Part shown: piece by piece, positions 6,383 to 13,617 of the stretch
Position numbering within the stretch: the stretch's first letter is position 1
Layout: each line of letters begins with the position of its first letter
Assembly: GCA_041674345.1 (NCBI GenBank)
Contig: JBAYVY010000039.1
Span: 1-16,575, forward strand
Source of the DNA: JBAYVY01 sp041674345
Lineage (GTDB): Bacteria; Planctomycetota; Phycisphaerae; Phycisphaerales; Zrk34
DNA length: 16,575 bases
Reading direction: 5' to 3'
Notes under the pieces: model-generated
Database searches by the model: none
Told to the model about the DNA's origin: nothing
The model's input: only the letters and a program-made list of their open reading frames with translations
Made by a program: the position numbers and the translations under genes

Positions 6383-9369
6383 GACGGCTGCTTTCGATCT
6401 GTGTCGGAGTGGGAGTATTGTGCCTGTTGACTGCCGCGGCGAACGCCCAGCAGCAGACGGGTTCCATTCGTGGCGTGATCCAGGACAAGGATTTCAACAC
6501 GCCGCTGGCGCTGGCGCAGGTCATGGTGTCCGAGACCGGCCAGAAAGTCAGCGCCAACGAACAGGGCAGCTATGTGATCGAAGGGGTTTTGCCCGGCACC
6601 TATACGCTGGTGTTTTCCAAGGACGGCTACGTCCGGCAGGTCACATCCAACGTCGTCGTGCAGCCGGGGCAACTGACCGATGTCGATGCGCGGTTGTCCG
6701 GCCAGTTCGAGGACATGGATGTATTCGTCGTTCAGGATGTGCGTATCGTCAGGGGAACGGAATCGGATATCGCCGTTCTGCGTCAGGACAGTTCCTCTTT
6801 TCTAAGCGGTATCAGTGCCGAAATCATCAGCAAGGCGGGCGTCAGCAATGCCGCGGATGCGTTGAAGCTGATTTCGGGCACGACGGTTCAGGAAGGCAAA
6901 TTCGCGGTGGTGCGCGGCCTGCCGGATCGCTATGTCAATTCCCAGTTGAACGGAGTGCGACTGCCCTCGGCTGATGACAAGACCCGCGCGGTGGAGTTGG
7001 ATCAGTTTCCTTCGGCGGTGATCGAAGGTATTCAGGTGAGCAAAACCTTCACGCCTGACCAACAGGGCGACGCATCGGGCGGCGCGGTGAATGTCGTACT
7101 CAAGGGTATTCCCCAGGAAACGATCCTGCAATTCAGCAGCTCGGTCAAGTACAACACGCAGACGACCGGGCGCAGTGATTTTCTGACCTACAAGGGCGGG
7201 GGAGTGGACTACTTCGGCTTCAATGAAAATCGCGGGATCCAGGACAAATGGCTTTCGCCGAGAGCCGACTCCTCGCCCGGCAGCCCCAACGACGGGCTTT
7301 ACGACGGGGCCGTGGGCGTCAGTCGCGGCGAGGCACCCATTGATTACAAGTGGGAGCTGGCCGCCGGAGGAAAGCACGAGTTCGACAACGGAGTCAAAGT
7401 CGGCGGACTCGGCAGCTTCTTCTATGAACGCAACAGTTCCTTTTATGACAACGGCGTCAAAGACGAGTATGTCGCCACGTTCCCGAACGCCGACCTGACG
7501 CCGCGAATCAACGGCAATCCGATCGACGGGGGAACCACTTCGTTGTTTGATGTGACCCAGAGTACGCAGGAAGTGAAATGGGGCGGCCTAGGCGTTCTCG
7601 GAGTGGAAAGCGAACATCATCAACTCAAGATGGTTTATCTCTATACCCGGGCCGCGGAAGACAAGGTCACACTCTCCGAAGACACCCGCGGCAATGCGTA
7701 CTACTTTCCCGCTGATCCCGGCTCGCTGGATTCCACGGCGTTGATCCCGTTTCGGCGGGGCGAATCGCTGACGTACACCGAACGCGCCACCCAAACCATT
7801 CAATTCAGCGGCAAGCATGTCCTGCCGATCTTCGAGACCGAAACCGACACCCTCATCACGCTCCTTCCCCCCGAAATCGACTGGGCCTATTCCCTGAACG
7901 AAGCCACTTTTGATGAACCCGACAAACGGTTTTTCGATACGGCATGGATCGGACCCTTCCCCGGTGGTGACGACGGGGTCCACGTCGGTTTTGTGAGTGG
8001 TGCCTCAACCACGCTGGGAAATCTGCAACGCATTTTCCGCAATATCAAAGAGGAAGGCCGGCAGTATCAGGTCAACCTGAAATTACCCTTCAGCCAGTGG
8101 ACCGACACCCAGGGCTACCTGAAAGCCGGCATCTTCAAGGACGAAGTGGAACGCGAATACAAGCAGGACAGCTTCAGTAATTTCTCGGACAGCGGGTCCA
8201 CCCGGTTCTCCCCTTTCGATGATTACTGGAGCGAGATTTTCCCCGATCAGGTTCACTATGTGACGCAGTCCCTCTTCGATGTGGATTATAAAGGCACGTT
8301 CGATGTGGACGCCGTTTATGGGATGGCGGAAGTCCCCCTCACTCCCACTTTCAAGCTGATCGGCGGCGTCCGCTACGAAGACACCAAGATCACCACCCAG
8401 GTCGATCCCGATCGCAACCCCGACGGCTCCATCAGCGGTGTTTACTGGCCCCCGCCGCCGACCCCTCCCCTTCCCATTATCGTCACGCCCGGTGCCGCCA
8501 ACGTCAACTTCCAGCGGGAAGACGTGTTGCCCGCCGTCTCTTTCGTCTGGGATGTCTTTGAACCCCTGACCCTGCGCGGCTCCTTCGCCAAAACCGTCGC
8601 GCGACAGACCTTCAGGGAACTGACCCCCATTCAACAACAAGAATACGTCGGCGGCGAAGTCTTCGTCGGCAACCCCACCCTCCAAATGGCTTCCTTGAAT
8701 AATTACGACCTGCGCTTGGATTACAAGCCCTTCGAGGGCTCCCTCTATTCGGTTTCCTATTTCTACAAGGACATCACCAATCCCATCGAATACATCCAAC
8801 GCTTCGGCGCGTCCACCTACACCACCCCCGTCAACTACTCCAAAGGGAAACTCACCGGCATCGAACTGGAAGCACGCCAGGATCTCGGCGCTGTCTTTGA
8901 ATCTCTCAACGGTCTGACCATCGGCGGCAACGCCACACTCATTGATTCCGAGGTCATCATCCCCGAATCGGAAATCAAATCGTTCACCGATCTGGGATAC
9001 CCCAGAGTCGAAAAACGCGACGCAACCAACGCGCCCGCCTATCTCTACAACATCTTTTGCACTTATAAACAGGAAACCACCCAAACCGAATTCTCCGTCT
9101 TCTACACCGTGCGAGGCGACACCCTCGTCGCCGGGGCCGGCATCGGCGGGGGCTTCATCCCCGATGTTTATGAAACCGAATACGGCACGCTCAACTTCGG
9201 CATCACCCAGAAAGTCGGCGAATACATCAAACTCAAGTTCCAGGCCAAAAATCTCCTGGACCCCGAAATCAAATCCGTCTATCGCTACAAAGGACAGGAC
9301 ACCGTCAAGTCCTCCTACACCAAAGGCATCGACTTCTCCTTCGGCATCAGCGCCGAATTCAAGTTCTGA
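6376..9369 (+). CDS. TonB-dependent outer-membrane receptor with N-terminal carboxypeptidase-regulatory-like domain
   Basis: The product has 997 residues and looks complete. Residues 1-24 are a signal peptide ending ANA. Residues about 28-108 are a carboxypeptidase-regulatory-like beta-sandwich (SIRGVIQD, SYVIEGVLPGTYTLVFSKDG). A short segment DMDVFVVQ (113-120) sits where a TonB box is expected. Residues about 130-245 are the plug: ADALKLISGTTV, VVRGLPDRYVNSQLNGVRLP (178-197), FPSAVIEGIQVSKTFTPD and GDASGGAVNV. The rest is a 22-strand-type barrel with aromatic-rich strands and the usual C-terminal Phe (EFKF). By family knowledge it imports a bulky ligand using TonB energy. The plug resembles those of the large receptors of Bacteroidota and Caulobacterales rather than classic siderophore receptors, but the ligand cannot be named. 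It overlaps the preceding gene by 7 nt and precedes the TonB energy operon by about 50 nt. Confidence 0.95.
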   Translation: MVRRLLSICVGVGVLCLLTAAANAQQQTGSIRGVIQDKDFNTPLALAQVMVSETGQKVSANEQGSYVIEGVLPGTYTLVFSKDGYVRQVTSNVVVQPGQLTDVDARLSGQFEDMDVFVVQDVRIVRGTESDIAVLRQDSSSFLSGISAEIISKAGVSNAADALKLISGTTVQEGKFAVVRGLPDRYVNSQLNGVRLPSADDKTRAVELDQFPSAVIEGIQVSKTFTPDQQGDASGGAVNVVLKGIPQETILQFSSSVKYNTQTTGRSDFLTYKGGGVDYFGFNENRGIQDKWLSPRADSSPGSPNDGLYDGAVGVSRGEAPIDYKWELAAGGKHEFDNGVKVGGLGSFFYERNSSFYDNGVKDEYVATFPNADLTPRINGNPIDGGTTSLFDVTQSTQEVKWGGLGVLGVESEHHQLKMVYLYTRAAEDKVTLSEDTRGNAYYFPADPGSLDSTALIPFRRGESLTYTERATQTIQFSGKHVLPIFETETDTLITLLPPEIDWAYSLNEATFDEPDKRFFDTAWIGPFPGGDDGVHVGFVSGASTTLGNLQRIFRNIKEEGRQYQVNLKLPFSQWTDTQGYLKAGIFKDEVEREYKQDSFSNFSDSGSTRFSPFDDYWSEIFPDQVHYVTQSLFDVDYKGTFDVDAVYGMAEVPLTPTFKLIGGVRYEDTKITTQVDPDRNPDGSISGVYWPPPPTPPLPIIVTPGAANVNFQREDVLPAVSFVWDVFEPLTLRGSFAKTVARQTFRELTPIQQQEYVGGEVFVGNPTLQMASLNNYDLRLDYKPFEGSLYSVSYFYKDITNPIEYIQRFGASTYTTPVNYSKGKLTGIELEARQDLGAVFESLNGLTIGGNATLIDSEVIIPESEIKSFTDLGYPRVEKRDATNAPAYLYNIFCTYKQETTQTEFSVFYTVRGDTLVAGAGIGGGFIPDVYETEYGTLNFGITQKVGEYIKLKFQAKNLLDPEIKSVYRYKGQDTVKSSYTKGIDFSFGISAEFKF

Positions 9370-9419
9370 TTCATTGCGGATACATGCACCAAACTCAATC
9401 TTTTCGGATGGACACTGAT

Positions 9420-10259
9420 ATGAATAAAACCACACGTTCTCGAAAAACGCGAATAGCAACCCGCTGCGCCGGGGCCTGGCGTCGGTGGATGCTTCATGCC
9501 GCGCTCGCCGCCGCCCTCATCGTCATGCTTCCCCCGGCGGCCCGGTCTTCCGAGCAGACCGACACCGAAATCACCGATACCCGTGAATTCCTCGCCAATT
9601 GGGTCGAAAATCGCCGCAAAATCGCCGAGGAGCGGCGAAAGTGGGCCGAGACCAGGGAGTTCCTCAACAACCGCATCCAACTGGTGCAACAGGAAATCGA
9701 CTCCCTGCGCGGCAAGATCGCCGAACTGAAAAAGAACATCACCGAAACCGACACCAAACGCCAATCGCTGGTGACGGAAAACGAAAAACTTGAACAGGCG
9801 TCCTCGTCGCTCAGGGGGGTCATCGCCGGGCTGGAAACCCGCTGCAAGCAACTGTTGTCGCAGATGCCCAAACATGTGCGGGAAAAGGTGGCGATCCTCA
9901 GCCAGCAGTTGCCGGTCGATCCCGCCAAGGAAACCGATCTGAGTCTCAGCCAGCGGTTCCAGAACGTGCTGGGCATTATGAACGCGCTGAACAAATACAG
10001 CCGGGACATCACCGTATCCAGTGAAATCCTTGATCTGCCCGGCACCGGCTCTGTCGAAGTGGCCGTGATGTATCTGGGCCTTTCGCGGGCGTATTACGTC
10101 AGCGGCAACGGGCAGATCGCCGGGATCGGTCGGTCATCGGGTCAGAGCTGGACCTGGACGCCGGACAATCAGATCGCCCCGCAAATCGGTCAGATACTGG
10201 CGATTTTCAAAAACGAACAGCCCGCGACCTTCGTGAAACTCCCGCTCACCACCCAGTGA
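9420..10259 (+). CDS. DUF3450-type periplasmic coiled-coil protein of the TonB cluster
   Basis: The product has 279 residues from this start. Residues 1-44 are a long basic signal peptide (hydrophobic core about 24-38). Residues about 52-140 form a coiled coil rich in Glu, Lys and Arg. A helical part follows (LSQRFQNVLGIMNALNKYS, 176-194), then a compact beta domain (203-279) with YLGLSRAYYVSGNGQIAG (218-235) and the ending FVKLPL. This architecture and the place directly before a long ExbB identify it as DUF3450 (Pfam), a family found beside TtpC-type TonB genes; its biochemical role is unknown. Two upstream in-frame ATGs exist at 9384 and 9408. I chose 9420 because GGATGGA at 9406-9412 is spaced 7 nt from it; 9384 would add 12 residues and is possible. 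Confidence 0.86.
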   Translation: MNKTTRSRKTRIATRCAGAWRRWMLHAALAAALIVMLPPAARSSEQTDTEITDTREFLANWVENRRKIAEERRKWAETREFLNNRIQLVQQEIDSLRGKIAELKKNITETDTKRQSLVTENEKLEQASSSLRGVIAGLETRCKQLLSQMPKHVREKVAILSQQLPVDPAKETDLSLSQRFQNVLGIMNALNKYSRDITVSSEILDLPGTGSVEVAVMYLGLSRAYYVSGNGQIAGIGRSSGQSWTWTPDNQIAPQIGQILAIFKNEQPATFVKLPLTTQ

Positions 10260-10277
10260 TGCACCAGGTTGGATGCC

Positions 10278-11810
10278 ATGAAAACACAGAACATGCTTAT
10301 CGTGATTTTGATGCTCGGGTGCTCGGCCTTCGCTTTCGCGGAGGATAAACCGACCGCTGCTCCCGCGCCGGATCAGCAAGCCGCTTCCGCCGCGGACCCG
10401 CAGGCCCCCGCGCCCGCCGCCGACACCGCGAAGCCGGTTGAGCCGTCCGCCCCCGCGCCGCCGAAGTTCAACGAGACCGTCGCTTCGGTCAAGGAACAAC
10501 TGGACGCCGGCGTCGCGGAACTGTCCGCCCTGATGAAACAGGTCGGCGACGAAAAGATTCCGCTGAACCGGAAACTGAACGAACTGGAAGACGAACTGGT
10601 CAAGCTGCGCAAGGAATATCAGGACACCTCGCGGGTGTTTGACGTTCATCATCTGGAACAGACGAATCTGGACAATCAGATCAAGGCGCACAAGGAACAG
10701 GCGGTCTATCTGTCGAGTCTGCTGAACGAATACAGCCGCAACTTTGAATCCCGGCTGCACATCGCCGAACTTCAACGCTACCGCGAGCCGCTGGCCGCCG
10801 CACATTTGGCGATGGAAACGTCCACCATGCCCGAACAGGATCGTTACGCCGCACAGGTCGCGGTGATCTCGGCGTCGATGGACCGGCTGAGCGAGGAATT
10901 GAAGGGCGTCAACTTCACCGGCAAGGCCGTGGACGCCGGCGGGCTGGTTCGCAACGGCAAGTTCTGTCTGCTCGGCCCGGCGGCGATCTTCAAGTCCGAC
11001 GACGGCGAGAACATCGGCACCATCGAACAACGCTTCGGCTCCCTCGAACCGTCCATCGTCGTTTTCGAGAAGCCAGAAGACATTGACGCCGCGTCGAAAT
11101 TGATCGACACCGGCACCGGCTTCTTCCCGCTCGATCCGTCGCTGGGCAAGGCGCACATCATCGCCTCGACCCATGAATCGCTGCTTGAACACGTGAAAAA
11201 GGGCGGCCCGGTCATGATTCCGATCTTCGCGATCGCCGGCATCGCGCTGCTGGTGGCGCTGTTCAAATGGGCGGCGATGATGCTCGTCCGCAATCCCTCG
11301 CAAAAGCGCATTCAGGCGATGCTCCATGCGGTCGCCAAACACGACAAGCAGGACGCGATCCAGCAGGCGAAAAAAATCGGCGGCCCCACCGGACGAATGC
11401 TGTGCGCCGGTGTGGAACATCTGGGCATGCCCCGCGAACTGATCGAAGAAGTCATGTTCGAGCGGATTCTGGCCACCCGGCTGAAACTCAACCGCCTGCT
11501 TCCGTTCATCGCCATCACCTCGTCCGCCGCTCCGCTGCTGGGGCTGCTCGGCACGGTCACGGGCATCATGAACACGTTTCAACTCATCACCGTGTTCGGC
11601 ACCGGCGATGTCAAAACCCTGTCCAGCGGCATTTCCGAAGCGCTGATTACCACGGAATACGGCCTGTACGTCGCCATCCCGTCGCTGCTGATCCACGCCT
11701 TCCTGTCCCGCAAGGCCAAGGGCTTGATCGACAAGATGGAAAAGGCGGGTGTCTCGCTGATTAACCAGATCAGCAAGTCCGAACACGTTGAGATGGAAAA
11801 GGCCGCGTGA
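10278..11810 (+). CDS. ttpC: Long MotA/TolQ/ExbB-family protein with periplasmic coiled-coil domain (TtpC type)
   Basis: The product has 510 residues, more than twice a normal ExbB. Residues 1-21 are a signal peptide or first membrane segment; 24-64 are Ala/Pro-rich; about 68-150 are a coiled coil; about 205-295 are a periplasmic domain containing GKFCLLGPAAIFKSDDG (227-243). The last 200 residues are the proton-channel domain: membrane segments at about 310-336, 408-440 and 455-477, with APLLGLLGTVTGIM (418-431) and GISEALITTEYGLYVAIP (451-468). In Vibrio, TtpC is the extra component needed by the TonB2 system. Start: ATG at 10278 with AGG 9 nt upstream, preferred over an in-frame TTG at 10269. 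It is followed by a normal-length ExbB after 22 nt. The gene symbol rests on architecture and neighbourhood, not on a search. Confidence 0.9.
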   Translation: MKTQNMLIVILMLGCSAFAFAEDKPTAAPAPDQQAASAADPQAPAPAADTAKPVEPSAPAPPKFNETVASVKEQLDAGVAELSALMKQVGDEKIPLNRKLNELEDELVKLRKEYQDTSRVFDVHHLEQTNLDNQIKAHKEQAVYLSSLLNEYSRNFESRLHIAELQRYREPLAAAHLAMETSTMPEQDRYAAQVAVISASMDRLSEELKGVNFTGKAVDAGGLVRNGKFCLLGPAAIFKSDDGENIGTIEQRFGSLEPSIVVFEKPEDIDAASKLIDTGTGFFPLDPSLGKAHIIASTHESLLEHVKKGGPVMIPIFAIAGIALLVALFKWAAMMLVRNPSQKRIQAMLHAVAKHDKQDAIQQAKKIGGPTGRMLCAGVEHLGMPRELIEEVMFERILATRLKLNRLLPFIAITSSAAPLLGLLGTVTGIMNTFQLITVFGTGDVKTLSSGISEALITTEYGLYVAIPSLLIHAFLSRKAKGLIDKMEKAGVSLINQISKSEHVEMEKAA

Positions 11811-11832
11811 TTTTTCAGCAGTGGGCAACGCG

Positions 11833-12477
11833 ATGAATACGCAAGCGATCACCGAATACCTGGCCAGACTTTGGCAGCAATCCGTGGCGATCTGGATCGC
11901 CGGCGGATGGGCCATGATCGCCATCGCGGCCACGGGTCTCATCATGTTTTCGATGGGCGTCCATGTCTATCTGCGCCTGCGCGCCAAGGGCTTTTTGTCC
12001 GTGCCGGAAAAGAAGTGGCGGCGATGGATCGACTACCCCGCCGAACGCAAAGGCCCCATCGGTCGCATGCTCGATTTCGTCGGCGGGGCGAGCTCGCTGG
12101 AACAGACCGGCCTGTTCTTCCAGGAACTTCGCGCCACAGAGGTCGCGCCCTTCGAGAAAGACCTGCGCGTCATGAAAATCTGCATCAGCGCCGCGCCGCT
12201 GTTCGGACTGCTCGGCACCGTCACCGGCATGCTCGCCACCTTCGCCGCCCTGGCGTCGGGGTCCGGCGGCGAAAAAACGATGGGCCTCATCGCCAAGGGC
12301 ATTTCCGAAGCGCTCATCACCACCGAGACCGGCCTGGTCATCGCGCTGCCCGGCCTGTTCTTCCAATACCAACTGGCGCGACGCTACGAACGCTACAAGG
12401 CCTTCCTGGCGCACCTGGAAACCGTCTGCGCGCAGAAGCTCTATCGCCAATTGCACGCCGCGGACAAAGCCGCTTGA
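11833..12477 (+). CDS. exbB: ExbB proton-channel protein (MotA/TolQ/ExbB family)
   Basis: The product has 214 residues, the usual short form in TonB2-type clusters. Three membrane segments are visible at about 18-43, 116-140 and 157-180. The family motifs are intact: APLFGLLGTVTGMLATF (121-137) and KGISEALITTETGLVIALPG (155-174). With ExbD it forms the inner-membrane channel that turns proton flow into force on TonB. The ATG at 11833 was chosen; an upstream in-frame ATG (11788) would overlap the previous gene by 23 nt and add residues that do not look like an ExbB N-terminus. The ribosome binding site is weak (GTGGG), so coupling to the previous gene is likely. Confidence 0.93.
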   Translation: MNTQAITEYLARLWQQSVAIWIAGGWAMIAIAATGLIMFSMGVHVYLRLRAKGFLSVPEKKWRRWIDYPAERKGPIGRMLDFVGGASSLEQTGLFFQELRATEVAPFEKDLRVMKICISAAPLFGLLGTVTGMLATFAALASGSGGEKTMGLIAKGISEALITTETGLVIALPGLFFQYQLARRYERYKAFLAHLETVCAQKLYRQLHAADKAA

Positions 12478-12502
12478 TTCTCAACAATAGCGAGGACTCA
12501 TC

Positions 12503-12922
12503 ATGGGACGCTTCAAAGACATCTCATCGGACGACAGCGGAGAAGGCGGCATCGACATGTCCCCCATGATCGACTGCGTCTTCATCCTGCTGATCTTCTT
12601 CATCGTCACCACCACCTTCGTCGAAGAGACCGGCGTGGAAGTCGATAAACCCCAGGCCAAGACGCAGCAACAACTCCAGAAAACCAGCATCCTCATCGCC
12701 CTGACCAACAAGGGCGAAGTGGTGTACGGCGGGAAGGAAATCGGCATCAGCGGCGTCCAGCCCGTCGTCAAACGCATCCTCGCCCAGGGCGAAGACGTGC
12801 CGGTCATCATCCAGGCCGACACCGCCTCGCAGACCGGCTTATTCGCACGAATCCTGGATGAAGCCAAACTCGCCGGTGCCACGAAAGTGAGTCTGGCGAC
12901 TCGTTCAACTTCCACCAAATGA
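12503..12922 (+). CDS. exbD: ExbD biopolymer transport protein
   Basis: The product has 139 residues, typical for the family. The N-terminus is a short cytoplasmic tail, followed by one membrane segment (about 22-41) with the motif MSPMIDCVFILLIFFIVTTT. The Asp at position 24 matches the essential membrane-embedded Asp of ExbD and TolR that carries protons. The rest is a small periplasmic domain (about 45-139) with the usual VPVIIQAD strand. It works with ExbB around the TonB membrane helix. GAGGA at 12492-12496 lies 6 nt before the ATG. It sits 25 nt after exbB and 12 nt before tonB. Confidence 0.96.
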   Translation: MGRFKDISSDDSGEGGIDMSPMIDCVFILLIFFIVTTTFVEETGVEVDKPQAKTQQQLQKTSILIALTNKGEVVYGGKEIGISGVQPVVKRILAQGEDVPVIIQADTASQTGLFARILDEAKLAGATKVSLATRSTSTK

Positions 12923-12934
12923 AGCAGGTGCCAA

Positions 12935-13612
12935 ATGGCCGCAAGCAAATCCGTTCATTTTGTGAAAGAAGCCGCCCATCGCGTGATGGTGGGCGGCGGC
13001 GCGGTCGGGTTGACGCTGGCGTTCTTCATGGTGTTGCCGCTGATGCAGGCGATCAGCAAGCCGCCGGGCAAGGACATGATCGATCACGGCGCGGTCAACA
13101 CCGGGCAGTTGGAGGAGCCGAAGGAGCCGCCGAAGGTCGAGGAGGAAAAGCCCCCGGAGAAGGAACCCGACCCGCCGAAACTGGCCGACGAGCCGCCGCC
13201 GCCGGTGTCGCTGGAACAACTGGACCTGGCGCTGGACACCGGCGTGGGCACGGGCGGATTCCTCGCCGGCGACTTTTCGCCCACCGCGTTGAAAACCATC
13301 GTGTCCCAGTCGGAGACGAGCGATGCGTTGTTCGGCATCGACGAACTGGATCAGAAGCCCCGCGTGATTTCGCAGGCCAGTCCGACGCTGAACGCCGAGA
13401 TTCGCCGCAAGGCGCCCGGCACGGTGTACGTCATTTTCGTCGTCGATCAGACCGGCCGCGTCGTCGATCCGCAGGTGCAGCGCTCCAGCGACGCGGTGTT
13501 CGAGAAGGCCGCGCTCAGCGCGGTCAAACAGTGGAAGTTTGAACCCGGCAAGCGCAACGGCCAGCCGGTGCGCTTCCGTATGCGTGTTCCCATTACGTTC
13601 CCCAAAGGGTGA
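12935..13612 (+). CDS. tonB: TonB energy transducer
   Basis: The product has 225 residues. One membrane segment lies at about 18-40 (GGGAVGLTLAFFMVLPLMQA). A proline- and charge-rich linker follows (60-91, repeated EP, KP and PP), then a short Gly/Leu segment and the C-terminal TonB domain (about 140-224) with GTVYVIFVVDQTGRVVDPQV and AVKQWKFEPGKRNGQPV. The domain contacts the TonB box of receptors in the periplasm. The membrane segment lacks the Ser...His pattern of E. coli TonB and looks like the TonB2 form that goes with TtpC. The ribosome binding site is GCAGGTG a few bases upstream. Its expected client is the receptor encoded at 6376-9369, though it could serve others. Confidence 0.93.
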   Translation: MAASKSVHFVKEAAHRVMVGGGAVGLTLAFFMVLPLMQAISKPPGKDMIDHGAVNTGQLEEPKEPPKVEEEKPPEKEPDPPKLADEPPPPVSLEQLDLALDTGVGTGGFLAGDFSPTALKTIVSQSETSDALFGIDELDQKPRVISQASPTLNAEIRRKAPGTVYVIFVVDQTGRVVDPQVQRSSDAVFEKAALSAVKQWKFEPGKRNGQPVRFRMRVPITFPKG

Positions 13613-13617
13613 TAGCC

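Noticed and set aside
8083..9459. Minus-strand open frame (458 codons) opposite the receptor barrel
   Set aside because: The plus strand encodes a continuous TonB receptor with its C-terminal Phe; the opposite frame is Gly/Asp/Phe-rich without motifs.
10134..11945. Minus-strand open frame (603 codons) opposite ttpC
   Set aside because: It runs across two real genes with intact ExbB motifs; its residues (Gln/Arg/His-rich) match a reverse shadow.
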